Below, in pieces: positions 34,044 through 41,987 of a stretch of DNA of 64,000 nucleotides. The stretch comes from Nocardioides soli (GTDB lineage Bacteria; Actinomycetota; Actinomycetes; Propionibacteriales; Nocardioidaceae): contig NZ_JACHWR010000002.1 in assembly GCF_014191495.1 (NCBI RefSeq), positions 62,001-126,000 of the forward strand, given 5' to 3'. Within the stretch, counting starts at the first letter, position 1; each line of letters begins with the position of its first letter. The notes below the pieces were generated by a model. It had not been told where the DNA came from. It searched no databases and saw only the letters and a program-made list of their open reading frames with translations. Position numbers and translations under genes: made by a program.

Positions 34044-35243
34044 ATGAAGTTCGAGAACCCCTGGAAGCAGAACCCCTGGTTCGAGTCCGTCGCGGTCGCG
34101 CAGCAGCGCGCCCGCAAGCGGCTGCCGAAGCCGGTCTACGGCGCGCTGGTCGCCGGGTCGGAGCGCGGGCAGACGATCGCGGACAATCAGGCGGCGTTCG
34201 CCGAGATCGGGGTGCTGCCTCATGTCGCCGGCCACCAGGCCGACCGCTCGATGACGCGCACCGTGCTCGGCCACGAGGTCTCGCTGCCCGTGCTGATCAG
34301 CCCGACCGGCGTCCAGGCGGTGCACCCCGACGGCGAGGTCGCCGTCGCCCGGGCCGCCAACGCCCGCGGCACGCTGATGGGCCTGTCGAACTTCGCCTCC
34401 AAGTCGGTCGAGGAGGTCGTGGAGGCCTGCCCGCGCACGTTCTTCCAGATGTACTGGACCGGCGACCGCGACGTGATGGTGCAGCGCATGGAGCGCGCTC
34501 ACAAGGCGGGAGCGATCGGGCTGATCGCCACCCTGGACTGGTCGTTCTCGATGGGCCGCGACTGGGGCAGCCCGGAGATCCCCGAGAAGGTCGACCTCAA
34601 GACGATGGTGCGGATGGCGCCGAAGGTCGCCACCAAGCCGCGCTGGCTCTACCAGTTCGGCCGCACCGGCCAGATCCCCGACCTGACCGCGCCGAACCTC
34701 GCGCCGCCCGACGGCGGTCCCGCGCCGACCTTCTTCGGCGCCTACTACGAGTGGATGACCACGCCCCCGCCCTCCTGGGAGGACGTCGCGTGGATGCGCG
34801 CGACGTGGGGCGAGATCAGCGGCACGCCGTTCGTGCTCAAGGGCGTCTCCCGGGTCGACGACGCGCGCCGGGCCGTGGACGCCGGGGTCGCCGCGATCTC
34901 GGTGTCCAACCACGGCGGCAACAACCTCGACGGCACGCCGGCCGCGATCCGGCTGCTGAACCCGATCGCCCGGGCGGTGGGCGACGAGATCGAGGTGCTC
35001 ATGGACGGCGGCGTACGCCGGGGCTCGGACGTCGCGAAGGCGCTCGCCCTCGGTGCCCGCGCGGTGCTGATCGGCCGCGCCTACCTGTGGGGCCTGGCCG
35101 CCAACGGCCAGGCGGGCGTGGAGAACGTGCTCGACGTCCTGCGCGGCGGCCTCGACTCGGCGCTGCTCGGCCTCGGGCTGTCCTCGATCGACGAGCTGAC
35201 TCCCGAGACGCTGCTGGTGCCCGAGGGCTTCCACCGGTCATGA
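34044..35243 (+). CDS. mftD: mycofactocin dehydrogenase MftD (FMN-dependent)
   Basis: A 399-residue FMN enzyme of the alpha-hydroxyacid dehydrogenase family. It begins MKFENPWKQNPWFESV, characteristic of MftD, then LPVLISPTGVQAVHPDGE, the active-site SVSNHGGNNLDGTPAA near residue 290, and GVRRGSDVAKALALGARAVLIGR. MftD oxidatively deaminates the AHDP core to give the redox-active dicarbonyl of premycofactocin. It lies 45 bp after mftC, across the palindrome. Confidence 0.94.
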   Translation: MKFENPWKQNPWFESVAVAQQRARKRLPKPVYGALVAGSERGQTIADNQAAFAEIGVLPHVAGHQADRSMTRTVLGHEVSLPVLISPTGVQAVHPDGEVAVARAANARGTLMGLSNFASKSVEEVVEACPRTFFQMYWTGDRDVMVQRMERAHKAGAIGLIATLDWSFSMGRDWGSPEIPEKVDLKTMVRMAPKVATKPRWLYQFGRTGQIPDLTAPNLAPPDGGPAPTFFGAYYEWMTTPPPSWEDVAWMRATWGEISGTPFVLKGVSRVDDARRAVDAGVAAISVSNHGGNNLDGTPAAIRLLNPIARAVGDEIEVLMDGGVRRGSDVAKALALGARAVLIGRAYLWGLAANGQAGVENVLDVLRGGLDSALLGLGLSSIDELTPETLLVPEGFHRS

Positions 35244-35268
35244 GTCGTCGGGGCCGTCGCCGTGCGGC

Positions 35269-35828
35269 GGTGAGCAGGCAACCTTTTGGCGGCCCGGGTC
35301 GGTTGCTGGCTCACCGCTGCCTGGGGTCGGCGTCGTGCGGCGGTGAGCAGGCAACGTTCTGGGAGTCGGGATCGGTTGCTGGCTCACCGTTGCTCGGTCG
35401 GTGCGCCGGGCGGCGGTGGCTCCTCCACGTTTCTCGGCCGGGGTTCGGTGGATCGCCCACCGCTCCCCGGTCGGCGTGCCGGGCGGCGGTGAGCAGGCAA
35501 CCTTCTGGCGGCCCGGGTCGGTTGCTGACTCACCGCTGCCCGGGGTTGGCGCCGTGCGGCGGTGAGCAGGCAACGTTCTGGGGTTCGGGATCGGTTGCTG
35601 GCTCACCGTTGCTCGGTCGGTGCGCCGTGCGGCGGTGGCTCCTCCACGTTTCTCGGCGGGTGTTCGGTGGAGTGCCCACCGCTCCCCGGGCGGCGGTCAG
35701 GGCGGCGGTGGCTCCTCCACGTTCTCAGGCCGGCGTTCGGTGGATCGCCCACCGTTCCCCGGTCGGTGCGCCGGACGGCGGTGACCGGTCCACGTTCTCA
35801 GGCCGGCGTTCGGTGGATCGCCCACCGC
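35269..35828. repeat. array of eight imperfect palindromes between mftD and mftE
   Basis: The 601-bp gap between mftD and mftE holds two unit types. Type A runs from GGTGAGCAGGCAAC to GGTTGCTGGCTCACC (about 35269-35315, 35342-35389, 35489-35533, 35561-35607). Type B runs from CGGTGGCTCCTCCACG to CGGTGGATCGCCCACCG (about 35414-35463, 35632-35682, 35704-35755, 35778-35828). The order is A A B A A B B B. Each unit can fold back on itself. A lone type A copy lies at 40259. No coding sequence is seen here. Confidence 0.85.
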
Positions 35829-35844
35829 CGGCCGGGACCGGCCG

Positions 35845-36510
35845 ATGAGCCTCGCCGACGCCACGTCCCCCGAGGCGGAGGGGGCCGGGCTGGTGCTGGT
35901 GCCGGTCGGCTCGATCGAGCAGCACGGGCCGCACCTCCCGCTCGACACCGACACCACCATCGCGATCGCGGTGGCCGAGGGAGTCGCGGCCGGGCTGCCG
36001 GGTGCCTGGGTGGCGCCGGCGATCGCGTATGGATCGAGCGGCGAGCACCAGTCCTTCCCCGGCACCTGCTCGGTCGGCACCGACGCGCTGCGCACCCAGG
36101 TCGTCGAGCTGGTGCGGTCGATGCGCACCTGGGCGCGGCGGGTGGTGTTCGTCAACGCCCACGGGGGAAACCTCGTCGCCCTCGACGCCGCGATCGCGGT
36201 CCTGCGCCACGACGGCCACGACGGCCGCGACGTGGCGTGGGTGCCGTGCGCGACCGAGGACGTCGATCTCCATGCGGGCTACACCGAGACGAGCCTCATG
36301 CTCCACCTGCGGCCCGGGTCGGTGCGGCTCGACCGAGCCGAGGCGGGCAACACCCAGCCGTTGAGCGAGATCCTGCCCGCGATGCTGGCCGGCGGCATCG
36401 CCGCGGTCTCGGCCAACGGCGTGCTCGGCGATCCGGCCGGCGCGACCGCCGCCGAGGGCGAGCGGGTGCTCGCGGCGATGGTCGCCGACGTCCGAGGGCG
36501 GCTGGCATGA
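35845..36510 (+). CDS. mftE: mycofactocin peptidase MftE (creatininase fold)
   Basis: A 221-residue creatininase-family metallopeptidase. Metal motifs are SIEQHGPHLPLDTD near residue 27, GSSGEHQSFPGT near 65 and FVNAHGGNLVALDAA near 102. It cleaves modified MftA to release the AHDP core. The ATG at 35845 lies just after the palindrome array and lacks a strong ribosome site, so it may rely on an upstream in-frame start. The SDR gene overlaps its stop. Confidence 0.92.
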   Translation: MSLADATSPEAEGAGLVLVPVGSIEQHGPHLPLDTDTTIAIAVAEGVAAGLPGAWVAPAIAYGSSGEHQSFPGTCSVGTDALRTQVVELVRSMRTWARRVVFVNAHGGNLVALDAAIAVLRHDGHDGRDVAWVPCATEDVDLHAGYTETSLMLHLRPGSVRLDRAEAGNTQPLSEILPAMLAGGIAAVSANGVLGDPAGATAAEGERVLAAMVADVRGRLA

Positions 36511-37232
36511 GGGTCGCCCTGATCACCGGCGCGGCCGGAGGCATCGGGTCGGCGACGGTCGCGCGCCTGCTCGCGCAGGGATACGCCGTGGTCGGCGTCG
36601 ATCGCGAGGCCGCAGTCGTGCCCGAGTCGGAGCGCGCGGCCCACGTACGCGGCGACGTACGCGACCAGCGCGTGCTGGAGTCCGCGGTGGCGCTCGCCGT
36701 CGAGCGGTGGGGCCGGCTCGACGCCGTGGTCGCGGCGGCCGCGGTGATCGCGGGCGGCCGGCCACTGTGGGAGACGCCGCCGGAGGAGTTCGACGACCTC
36801 TGGGAGGCCGACGCCAGGACCGTGTGGCAGACCGCCGTCGCCGCCGTGCCGGTGATGCTCGCGGGGCCGGACCCGTCGGGGTGCCGGTTCGTCGCGGTGG
36901 CCTCGGCCGCCGCCCACCAGGGCCTGTTCGGGCTCGGCGCGTACGTCGCCGCCAAGCACGCTGTCGTCGGGCTGGTCAAGGGTCTCGCGGCCGACCTCGT
37001 CGGCACCGGCGTCACCGCCTGCGCGGTCTCGCCGGGCTCCACCCGGACCCCCATGCTCGACGCCACCGCCGACATCTACGGGCTGCCCGACGCCGAGACC
37101 TTCGCCGGTCACCAGCTGCTTCGGCGTCTGCTCGACCCCGACGAGGTCGCGGCGACGCTGGCCTTCTGCTGCTCGCGGGAGGCGGCGGTGCTCAACGGCA
37201 GCGTCGTGTCGGCCACCGGCGGCTTCTCGTGA
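36507..37232 (+). CDS. mycofactocin-linked short-chain dehydrogenase
   Basis: A 241-residue SDR. It has the Rossmann loop ITGAAGGIGSAT at residues 6-17 and the catalytic Tyr-Lys in GAYVAAKHAVVGL near 148. It sits between mftE and mftF with four-base overlaps on both sides, the usual place for the mft-associated SDR. Such enzymes often carry tightly bound NAD that is thought to be reoxidised by mycofactocin. The substrate is probably an alcohol but cannot be deduced. Confidence 0.85.
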   Translation: MRVALITGAAGGIGSATVARLLAQGYAVVGVDREAAVVPESERAAHVRGDVRDQRVLESAVALAVERWGRLDAVVAAAAVIAGGRPLWETPPEEFDDLWEADARTVWQTAVAAVPVMLAGPDPSGCRFVAVASAAAHQGLFGLGAYVAAKHAVVGLVKGLAADLVGTGVTACAVSPGSTRTPMLDATADIYGLPDAETFAGHQLLRRLLDPDEVAATLAFCCSREAAVLNGSVVSATGGFS

Positions 37233-38629
37233 CCCTCCCGGCCGGCTTCCGGGTGCGGGTCGGCGACGACGTACGCGTGCACGACGGCGGCCGGACCTTG
37301 GTCGGCGGCTCGCCGCTGCGCGTGCTCCGGCTGCGCGAGCCGGCACCGGCCCTGGGGCGCGGCGAGGTGCTCGAGGTCGGCGACCGGACCACCGGCGTCG
37401 TGGCCGAGCGGCTGCTGGCGGCCAACCTCGCGGCGCCGCTCCTGTCCGGCCCGCCCTCCGGGGAGACGGCCGACCTGACCGTGGTGGTCCCGATCCGGGA
37501 CCGCGCCGACCGCCTCGACCGGCTGCTGGCGAAGCTCGCCGAGCTCCCGGTGGTCGTCGTCGACGACGCCTCCCGCGACCCCGACGCCGTCGCGCGGGTC
37601 GCCGCGCAGCACGGCGCCCGGCTGGTCGCGCTGACCACGAACGTCGGGCCCGCCGGCGCCCGCAACGCCGGGCTGGTGCAGGTGCGCACGGCGTACGTCG
37701 CCTTCGTCGACTCCGACGTGGTCGTCGACGCCGAAGCGCTGCGGGGGCTGGCCGGGCACTTCGTCGACCCGCGGGTGGCCGCGGTCGGGCCGCGGGTGCG
37801 CGGGGTCGCGCGCAACACCCGGCCGCGCCGCTTCGAGCGCTGGGACGTCGACGGGCTCTCGCTCGACCTCGGCACCGAGCCGGCGCTGGTGCGGCCGTGG
37901 TCGAAGGTGGGCTGGCTGCCGAGCGCCTGCCTGCTGGTGCGGATGGCGGACCTCGACGGCGACGGCTTCGAGGCCGGCCGCCGCGTGGGCGAGGACGTCG
38001 ATCTGGTCTGGCGACTGGTCCGGCGGGGCCGGCAGGTCCGCTACGACCCGGCGTACGTCGCGAGGCACGACAGCCGCGGTACCTGGTCGACGTGGCTGGG
38101 ACGCAAGGCCTTCTACGGCACCGGCGGCGCCTGGCTGGCGCAGCGGCACGGTGACTGGATGGCACCGGCGGTGCTCTCGCCGGTGCCCGCCCTCGGCGCA
38201 CTTGCGCTGTTGTGGCAGCGGACGTGGTCGATCCCGTGCGCTATCGGCGCACTCGCGCTGGTCCGGCTGCGCCTCGGCCGCACCCTCCCGGACACCCCCG
38301 ACCGCTCACGGCTGGCCACGGAGCTGACCGGGGAGGTGGCGATGTCGACGCTGCGCCAGGGCTCCCACCTGCTGCTCCGGCACTGGTGGCCCGGTGCTGC
38401 GGCCGCCGCGCTGGTCTCGCGGCGGGCCCGGCGAGCGGTCGCGGCCGCCCTGGTCTGGGACCTGATCGACCACCGCGAGGTGCCCCCGGCGCGAGCGCCG
38501 GAGGCCTTCGTCGCCCGCCGACTCGACGACCTGGCCTACGGCGCCGGGCTGTGGTGGGGGGCCCTGCGGGCCCGGTCGGCGCGCGTCTTGGTGCCCAAGA
38601 TCACAGGGCTGCGCCGCGCCCGCGACTGA
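37229..38629 (+). CDS. mftF: mycofactocin glycosyltransferase MftF
   Basis: A 466-residue GT2-type glycosyltransferase. The GT-A domain starts near residue 82 (LTVVVPIRDRADRLDRLL), with VVVDDASRD, the DxD-like motif FVDSDVVV near 165 and GEDVDLVWRLVRRG near 252. The C-terminal third holds hydrophobic helices. MftF adds glucose chains to premycofactocin. The first 80 residues are an extra N-terminal domain seen in MftF proteins. The GTG start overlaps the SDR stop. Confidence 0.93.
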   Translation: MTLPAGFRVRVGDDVRVHDGGRTLVGGSPLRVLRLREPAPALGRGEVLEVGDRTTGVVAERLLAANLAAPLLSGPPSGETADLTVVVPIRDRADRLDRLLAKLAELPVVVVDDASRDPDAVARVAAQHGARLVALTTNVGPAGARNAGLVQVRTAYVAFVDSDVVVDAEALRGLAGHFVDPRVAAVGPRVRGVARNTRPRRFERWDVDGLSLDLGTEPALVRPWSKVGWLPSACLLVRMADLDGDGFEAGRRVGEDVDLVWRLVRRGRQVRYDPAYVARHDSRGTWSTWLGRKAFYGTGGAWLAQRHGDWMAPAVLSPVPALGALALLWQRTWSIPCAIGALALVRLRLGRTLPDTPDRSRLATELTGEVAMSTLRQGSHLLLRHWWPGAAAAALVSRRARRAVAAALVWDLIDHREVPPARAPEAFVARRLDDLAYGAGLWWGALRARSARVLVPKITGLRRARD

Positions 38630-38642
38630 GAGAGTGGCCCCC

Positions 38643-39320
38643 ATGACCTCTCTCCCCGAATCCCTTGTCGGCAAGACCGTGGCGGTGCTCGGTGGCACCG
38701 GTCCCCAGGGCCGCGGCCTGGCGCGGCGGTTCGCCGCCGCGGGCCTTCCCGTCGTGATCGGCAGCCGCAGCGCCGAGCGCGCGGCCGAGGCGGCGTCGGC
38801 GCTGGTCGAGGCGGTCGGCGGCACGGTCACCGGTGCCGACAACGCCGGTGCGGCCGAGGCCGGCGACGTGGTCGTGGTCGCGGTGCCGTGGGACGGACAC
38901 GGCGAGCTGCTCAAGGAGCTCGCCCCGGTGCTGGCCGGCAAGGTCGTCGTGGACTGCGTGAACCCGCTCGGCTTCGACAAGCAGGGCGCCTACGCGCTTC
39001 CGGTCGAGGAGGGGTCGGCGGCCCAGCAGGCGCAGGGGATCCTGACCGAGTCGACCGTGGTCGGGGCCTTCCACAACGTCAGCGCGGTCAAGCTCGAGGA
39101 CCCCGAGGTCGCCTCGGTCGACACCGACGTGCTGGTGCTCGGCGACGTCCGCGCGGCCACCGACCTGGTCCAGGACCTCGCGGGCACCATCCCCGGGGTC
39201 CGCGGCGTGTACGGCGGCCGGCTGCGCAACGCCCACCAGGTCGAGGCCCTGACCGCGAACCTGATCAGCGTCAACCGGCGCTACCAGGCCCACGCCGGGG
39301 TCCGGGTCACCGACATCTGA
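38643..39320 (+). CDS. F420-dependent NADP reductase-like protein
   Basis: A 225-residue protein of the NADPH:F420 oxidoreductase type. The NADP-binding loop is VAVLGGTGPQGRGLARRFA near residue 12 with GSRSAERA after the second strand. VVVAVPWDGHGELLKEL, VVDCVNPLGFDKQGAYALP and AFHNVSAVKLEDP are typical of this family. It passes hydride between NADPH and deazaflavin F420. The gene lies 13 bp after mftF and may be on the same transcript, which would place F420 and mycofactocin redox together. Confidence 0.85.
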   Translation: MTSLPESLVGKTVAVLGGTGPQGRGLARRFAAAGLPVVIGSRSAERAAEAASALVEAVGGTVTGADNAGAAEAGDVVVVAVPWDGHGELLKELAPVLAGKVVVDCVNPLGFDKQGAYALPVEEGSAAQQAQGILTESTVVGAFHNVSAVKLEDPEVASVDTDVLVLGDVRAATDLVQDLAGTIPGVRGVYGGRLRNAHQVEALTANLISVNRRYQAHAGVRVTDI

Positions 39321-39557
39321 CCTCCGGCCCATCGGGCGTACGACGGAATATCTTCCTGCTGAATCTGCTTACTACGACAGGATCTGTGGGTGATATCACC
39401 CTGAGAAGCACTCCTTTTGGTCGGGTCGGGTCCGAAACGGCCCGTAGGATTGCTCGTGTCGGGTGACGGATCCCCGGCCTCCCAGTCGGTTCGACGACGG
39501 TCGTCGCGTGCGTTGCACGCGGCGGCCGTCGTCTGTGTGCAGAAGAGAAAGCAGCCC

Positions 39558-40220
39558 GTGAACATCTCGCTCGCGACCGCCGTCGGCCTGGCGGCCACGC
39601 TCCTCGCGTTCGCCTACACCGTCCCCCAGATGCGCAAGCTCGTGCATGCGGGCACGGCCGCCGGAGTCAGCGTCGCCGCCCTCGCGAACTCGACGATCAG
39701 CGGCACCGCCTGGACGGCGTACGGCGTGGCCGAGCGCGAGATCTGGGTGATCCTCCCGGCGCTGCTCACGCTGCCGGGCACCGCGGGCGCGATGGTGCTC
39801 GCCTGGTCCCGTGGCGGCAACCGCGACCGGATGTGGCTGCCGGTGGTCTGGGCCTCGTCGATCGCGGCCCTCGCCGCGCTGGTGCCGGTGCTCGGCTCGC
39901 GCCCGTTCATCGTGGCGCTCGGCTGCTCGATCACGCTGATGGTCGTCCCGGCCGCGATCACGGCCTGGCGCTCGGCGGACGTCTCGGCGATCGCCGCCTC
40001 CGCCTGGGCAATGCTGATCGTGGACGCCGCGCTCGCCGGTGCCTACGGGCTGCTCGCGGACATCGACGCGAACCTCATCTACGCCCTGGTCGCCACCAGC
40101 GGCGCCGCGCTGATCCTGGCCCGGCTCGCCGTGCCGCCGCACCTGCACGCCCGGCTGGTGCGCCTGCCCGAGGGGATCGACCCCGACGTGGCGCGCGACG
40201 ACCTGAGCCTGGCCGCCTGA
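39558..40220 (+). CDS. PQ-loop/SWEET-like membrane protein
   Basis: A 220-residue protein with seven hydrophobic segments. The first is LATAVGLAATLLAFAYTVPQMRKLV, containing the Pro-Gln pair of PQ-loop repeats, followed by GTAAGVSVAALANSTISGTAWTAYG. The second half lacks a clear PQ. Such proteins move small sugars or other solutes; the substrate is unknown. The GTG start follows a 237-bp region, more AT-rich than its surroundings, that contains no recognisable gene. Confidence 0.72.
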   Translation: MNISLATAVGLAATLLAFAYTVPQMRKLVHAGTAAGVSVAALANSTISGTAWTAYGVAEREIWVILPALLTLPGTAGAMVLAWSRGGNRDRMWLPVVWASSIAALAALVPVLGSRPFIVALGCSITLMVVPAAITAWRSADVSAIAASAWAMLIVDAALAGAYGLLADIDANLIYALVATSGAALILARLAVPPHLHARLVRLPEGIDPDVARDDLSLAA

Positions 40221-40258
40221 GCCGCGGATCTCCGGCGGGCCGGCTGCCGGTCTGGGTG

Positions 40259-40308
40259 GCGGTGAGTCGGCAACCGTTGTGGTGGTCCGGATGGTTGCCT
40301 GCTCACCG
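40259..40308. repeat. single type A palindrome copy
   Basis: GGCGGTGAGTCGGCAACC to GGTTGCCTGCTCACCGC, the same family as the type A units between mftD and mftE. It lies between two plus-strand membrane-protein genes. Confidence 0.65.
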
Positions 40309-40372
40309 CGGGCGGGCCGGCACCGGCCGGCCACTGGTCCGGGCGCTTGACGGGGTCTGGCAGGCTTCCGGC

Positions 40373-40852
40373 ATGGGTTTTCCGGGCGGCGCCGCGGCGA
40401 AGCGGATCGTGCTCGAGATCGTCGGCTGGGTCCTGATCGTGGCCGGCCTGGCCGCGCTGGTGCTGCCCGGCCCGGGGCTGCTGATGCTGTTCGCGGGGCT
40501 GGTGGTCCTCTCGCAGCAGTACGAGTGGGCCGAGCGCCGTCTCGACCCGGTCGAGCGGGCGGCCAAGCGGGCCGCGGCCGAGGGTGTCGAGACCTGGCCG
40601 CGGGTCGTGCTGTCGGCCGCCGGCGGCCTCGCGATCGTGGGCTTCGGCGTGCTCTGGCTGCTGGATCCGGACGTGCCAGGCTGGTGGCCGGCCCGGGAGT
40701 CGTGGTGGCTGCCGGGGGCCCCGGCCGCCGGCATCAGCCTCGTGCTCTCGGGGTTCATCGCGCTCGGGCTGCTCGCCTACAGCTACTGGAAGTACCGCGT
40801 GCAGGGCGTCCCGGTGCCACCGCTGCGCGACGAGGATGCGGCGACCGACTGA
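40373..40852 (+). CDS. PGPGW-family membrane protein
   Basis: A 159-residue protein with two pairs of transmembrane helices. The first hairpin VLIVAGLAALVLPGPGLLMLFAGLVVLS contains the PGPG turn, followed by a charged region (YEWAERRLDPVERAAKRAAAEG) and a second membrane pair. This matches actinobacterial PGPGW (TIGR02611-type) proteins of unknown function. The start at 40373 removes an upstream extension that overlaps non-coding repeat sequence. Confidence 0.75.
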   Translation: MGFPGGAAAKRIVLEIVGWVLIVAGLAALVLPGPGLLMLFAGLVVLSQQYEWAERRLDPVERAAKRAAAEGVETWPRVVLSAAGGLAIVGFGVLWLLDPDVPGWWPARESWWLPGAPAAGISLVLSGFIALGLLAYSYWKYRVQGVPVPPLRDEDAATD

Positions 40853-40951
40853 GAGTCGGGCCCGGCGGGGGCCGCCCGCGCCGGCCGCCCACCGTTCACA
40901 CCAAGTCGCGCCGGCCCGCTTCGGGGTCCACCGCGGCAACCTTCCGCCTGG

Positions 40952-41009
40952 CAGCCGAAAGCCGCACGACACGCCGCATCGGCCCGGCGTGCCGTGCGGG
41001 TTTCGGCTG
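40952..41009. terminator. long stem-loop between convergent genes
   Basis: Two 25-base arms pair with only two mismatches (CAGCCGAAA... against ...TTTCGGCTG) around a short loop. It lies in the 278-bp gap between the convergent PGPGW and exported repeat protein genes and probably terminates both. Confidence 0.55.
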
Positions 41010-41130
41010 TCGGCCGCCGAAACCGGCCGGCGGCGACCAGGTGGAGTCGGCCCGGACCCGCGCCGAGGATGAGCCGGGGGTGCCGCCGCGACTGCGACGA
41101 CACCCCCGGTCGGAGATCGGTCGGCTCCGC

Positions 41131-41898
41131 TCAGGCGACTGCTCGCACCGGGAGCGGCGGCAGTGCGGAGCACAGCGCCGGGAGGGCGCCGCACAGCGGC
41201 TGCAGGACCGGGTCGAGCAGGCCGCCGCCGCCCCCGCCGCTGCCACTGGTCGCGTCGCAGAGGGGCTGCAGCTGACCGGCCGCGTCGCAGAGCGGCTGCA
41301 GCGGGCTGGGGGCTCCGGGCGCGGGGGCCACCGCCGTGGCGTCGCAGAGCGGCTGGGCCTGGGGGATCGCCTGGCACAGCGGTGCGAGCGGGCTGGCCGA
41401 CGGGTCGCCACCGCTCGACGGCGGCAGCGGGATGCCCGCGGTCGCGTCGCAGAGGGGCTGCAGCTGGGCGACGGCGTCGCAGAGCGGCTGCAGCGGGCTC
41501 GCGGCGGCTCCGCCGGTGCCGCCACCGGTGCTACCGCCACCGCCGTTGATCGCGCGGCACCGCTTCAGGGCCTTCTTCGCCTTCTTCACCTTCTGGTGTG
41601 CCTTGGCGTTGGCCTTCTTCGCCTTCTTCAGCTTGGTCGCGGCCTTCCGCTGGTGACTGCGGTCGGCGCGCTTCTTGGCCTTCTTGGCCTTCGTGACCTG
41701 CTTCTTGGCCTTCGCGGCCTGCTTCTTGGACTTGGCGACCTTCTGCTTCTGCTTGGCACACGGCCCGGCCTGGGCGGCCGCGCTCGTCGTGCGCTCGCTC
41801 CCACCGGTGCTCGCCGACGCGGTCGTGGTCGCGCCGACCAGCGACAGCGCGCACACGACGACCAGCGCCAGCAGCGCCTTCCATACGTGCTTGATCAT
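41131..41898 (-). CDS. exported Lys/Ala-rich protein with PLCDA repeats
   Basis: A 255-residue protein. The signal peptide (MIKHVWKALLALVVVCALSL, cut near ASAS) has AGGGAGAG before its ATG. Residues 50-112 are a very basic Lys/Ala-rich helix bounded by cysteines (CAKQ...KRCR). A Gly/Ser/Thr linker follows, then a run of about eight short repeats around LQPLCDA or PLCQA, each with one cysteine. I do not recognise a family. The basic part could bind cell-wall polymers or nucleic acid, and the cysteines could bond outside the cell. Confidence 0.7.
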   Translation of the reverse strand: MIKHVWKALLALVVVCALSLVGATTTASASTGGSERTTSAAAQAGPCAKQKQKVAKSKKQAAKAKKQVTKAKKAKKRADRSHQRKAATKLKKAKKANAKAHQKVKKAKKALKRCRAINGGGGSTGGGTGGAAASPLQPLCDAVAQLQPLCDATAGIPLPPSSGGDPSASPLAPLCQAIPQAQPLCDATAVAPAPGAPSPLQPLCDAAGQLQPLCDATSGSGGGGGGLLDPVLQPLCGALPALCSALPPLPVRAVA

Positions 41899-41987
41899 GG
41901 CTCTCCCTCTGGTGCTGCGATCCCCGCTGAGCCGGGCCCGCATCTCGTACCCAGCAGCAACGAGCGTCTGACCAGAAGGTCACGCCA

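Noticed and set aside
35269..35828. Possible CRISPR array between mftD and mftE
   Set aside because: Units are imperfect palindromes of two types without unique spacers of constant length, and no cas genes are present.
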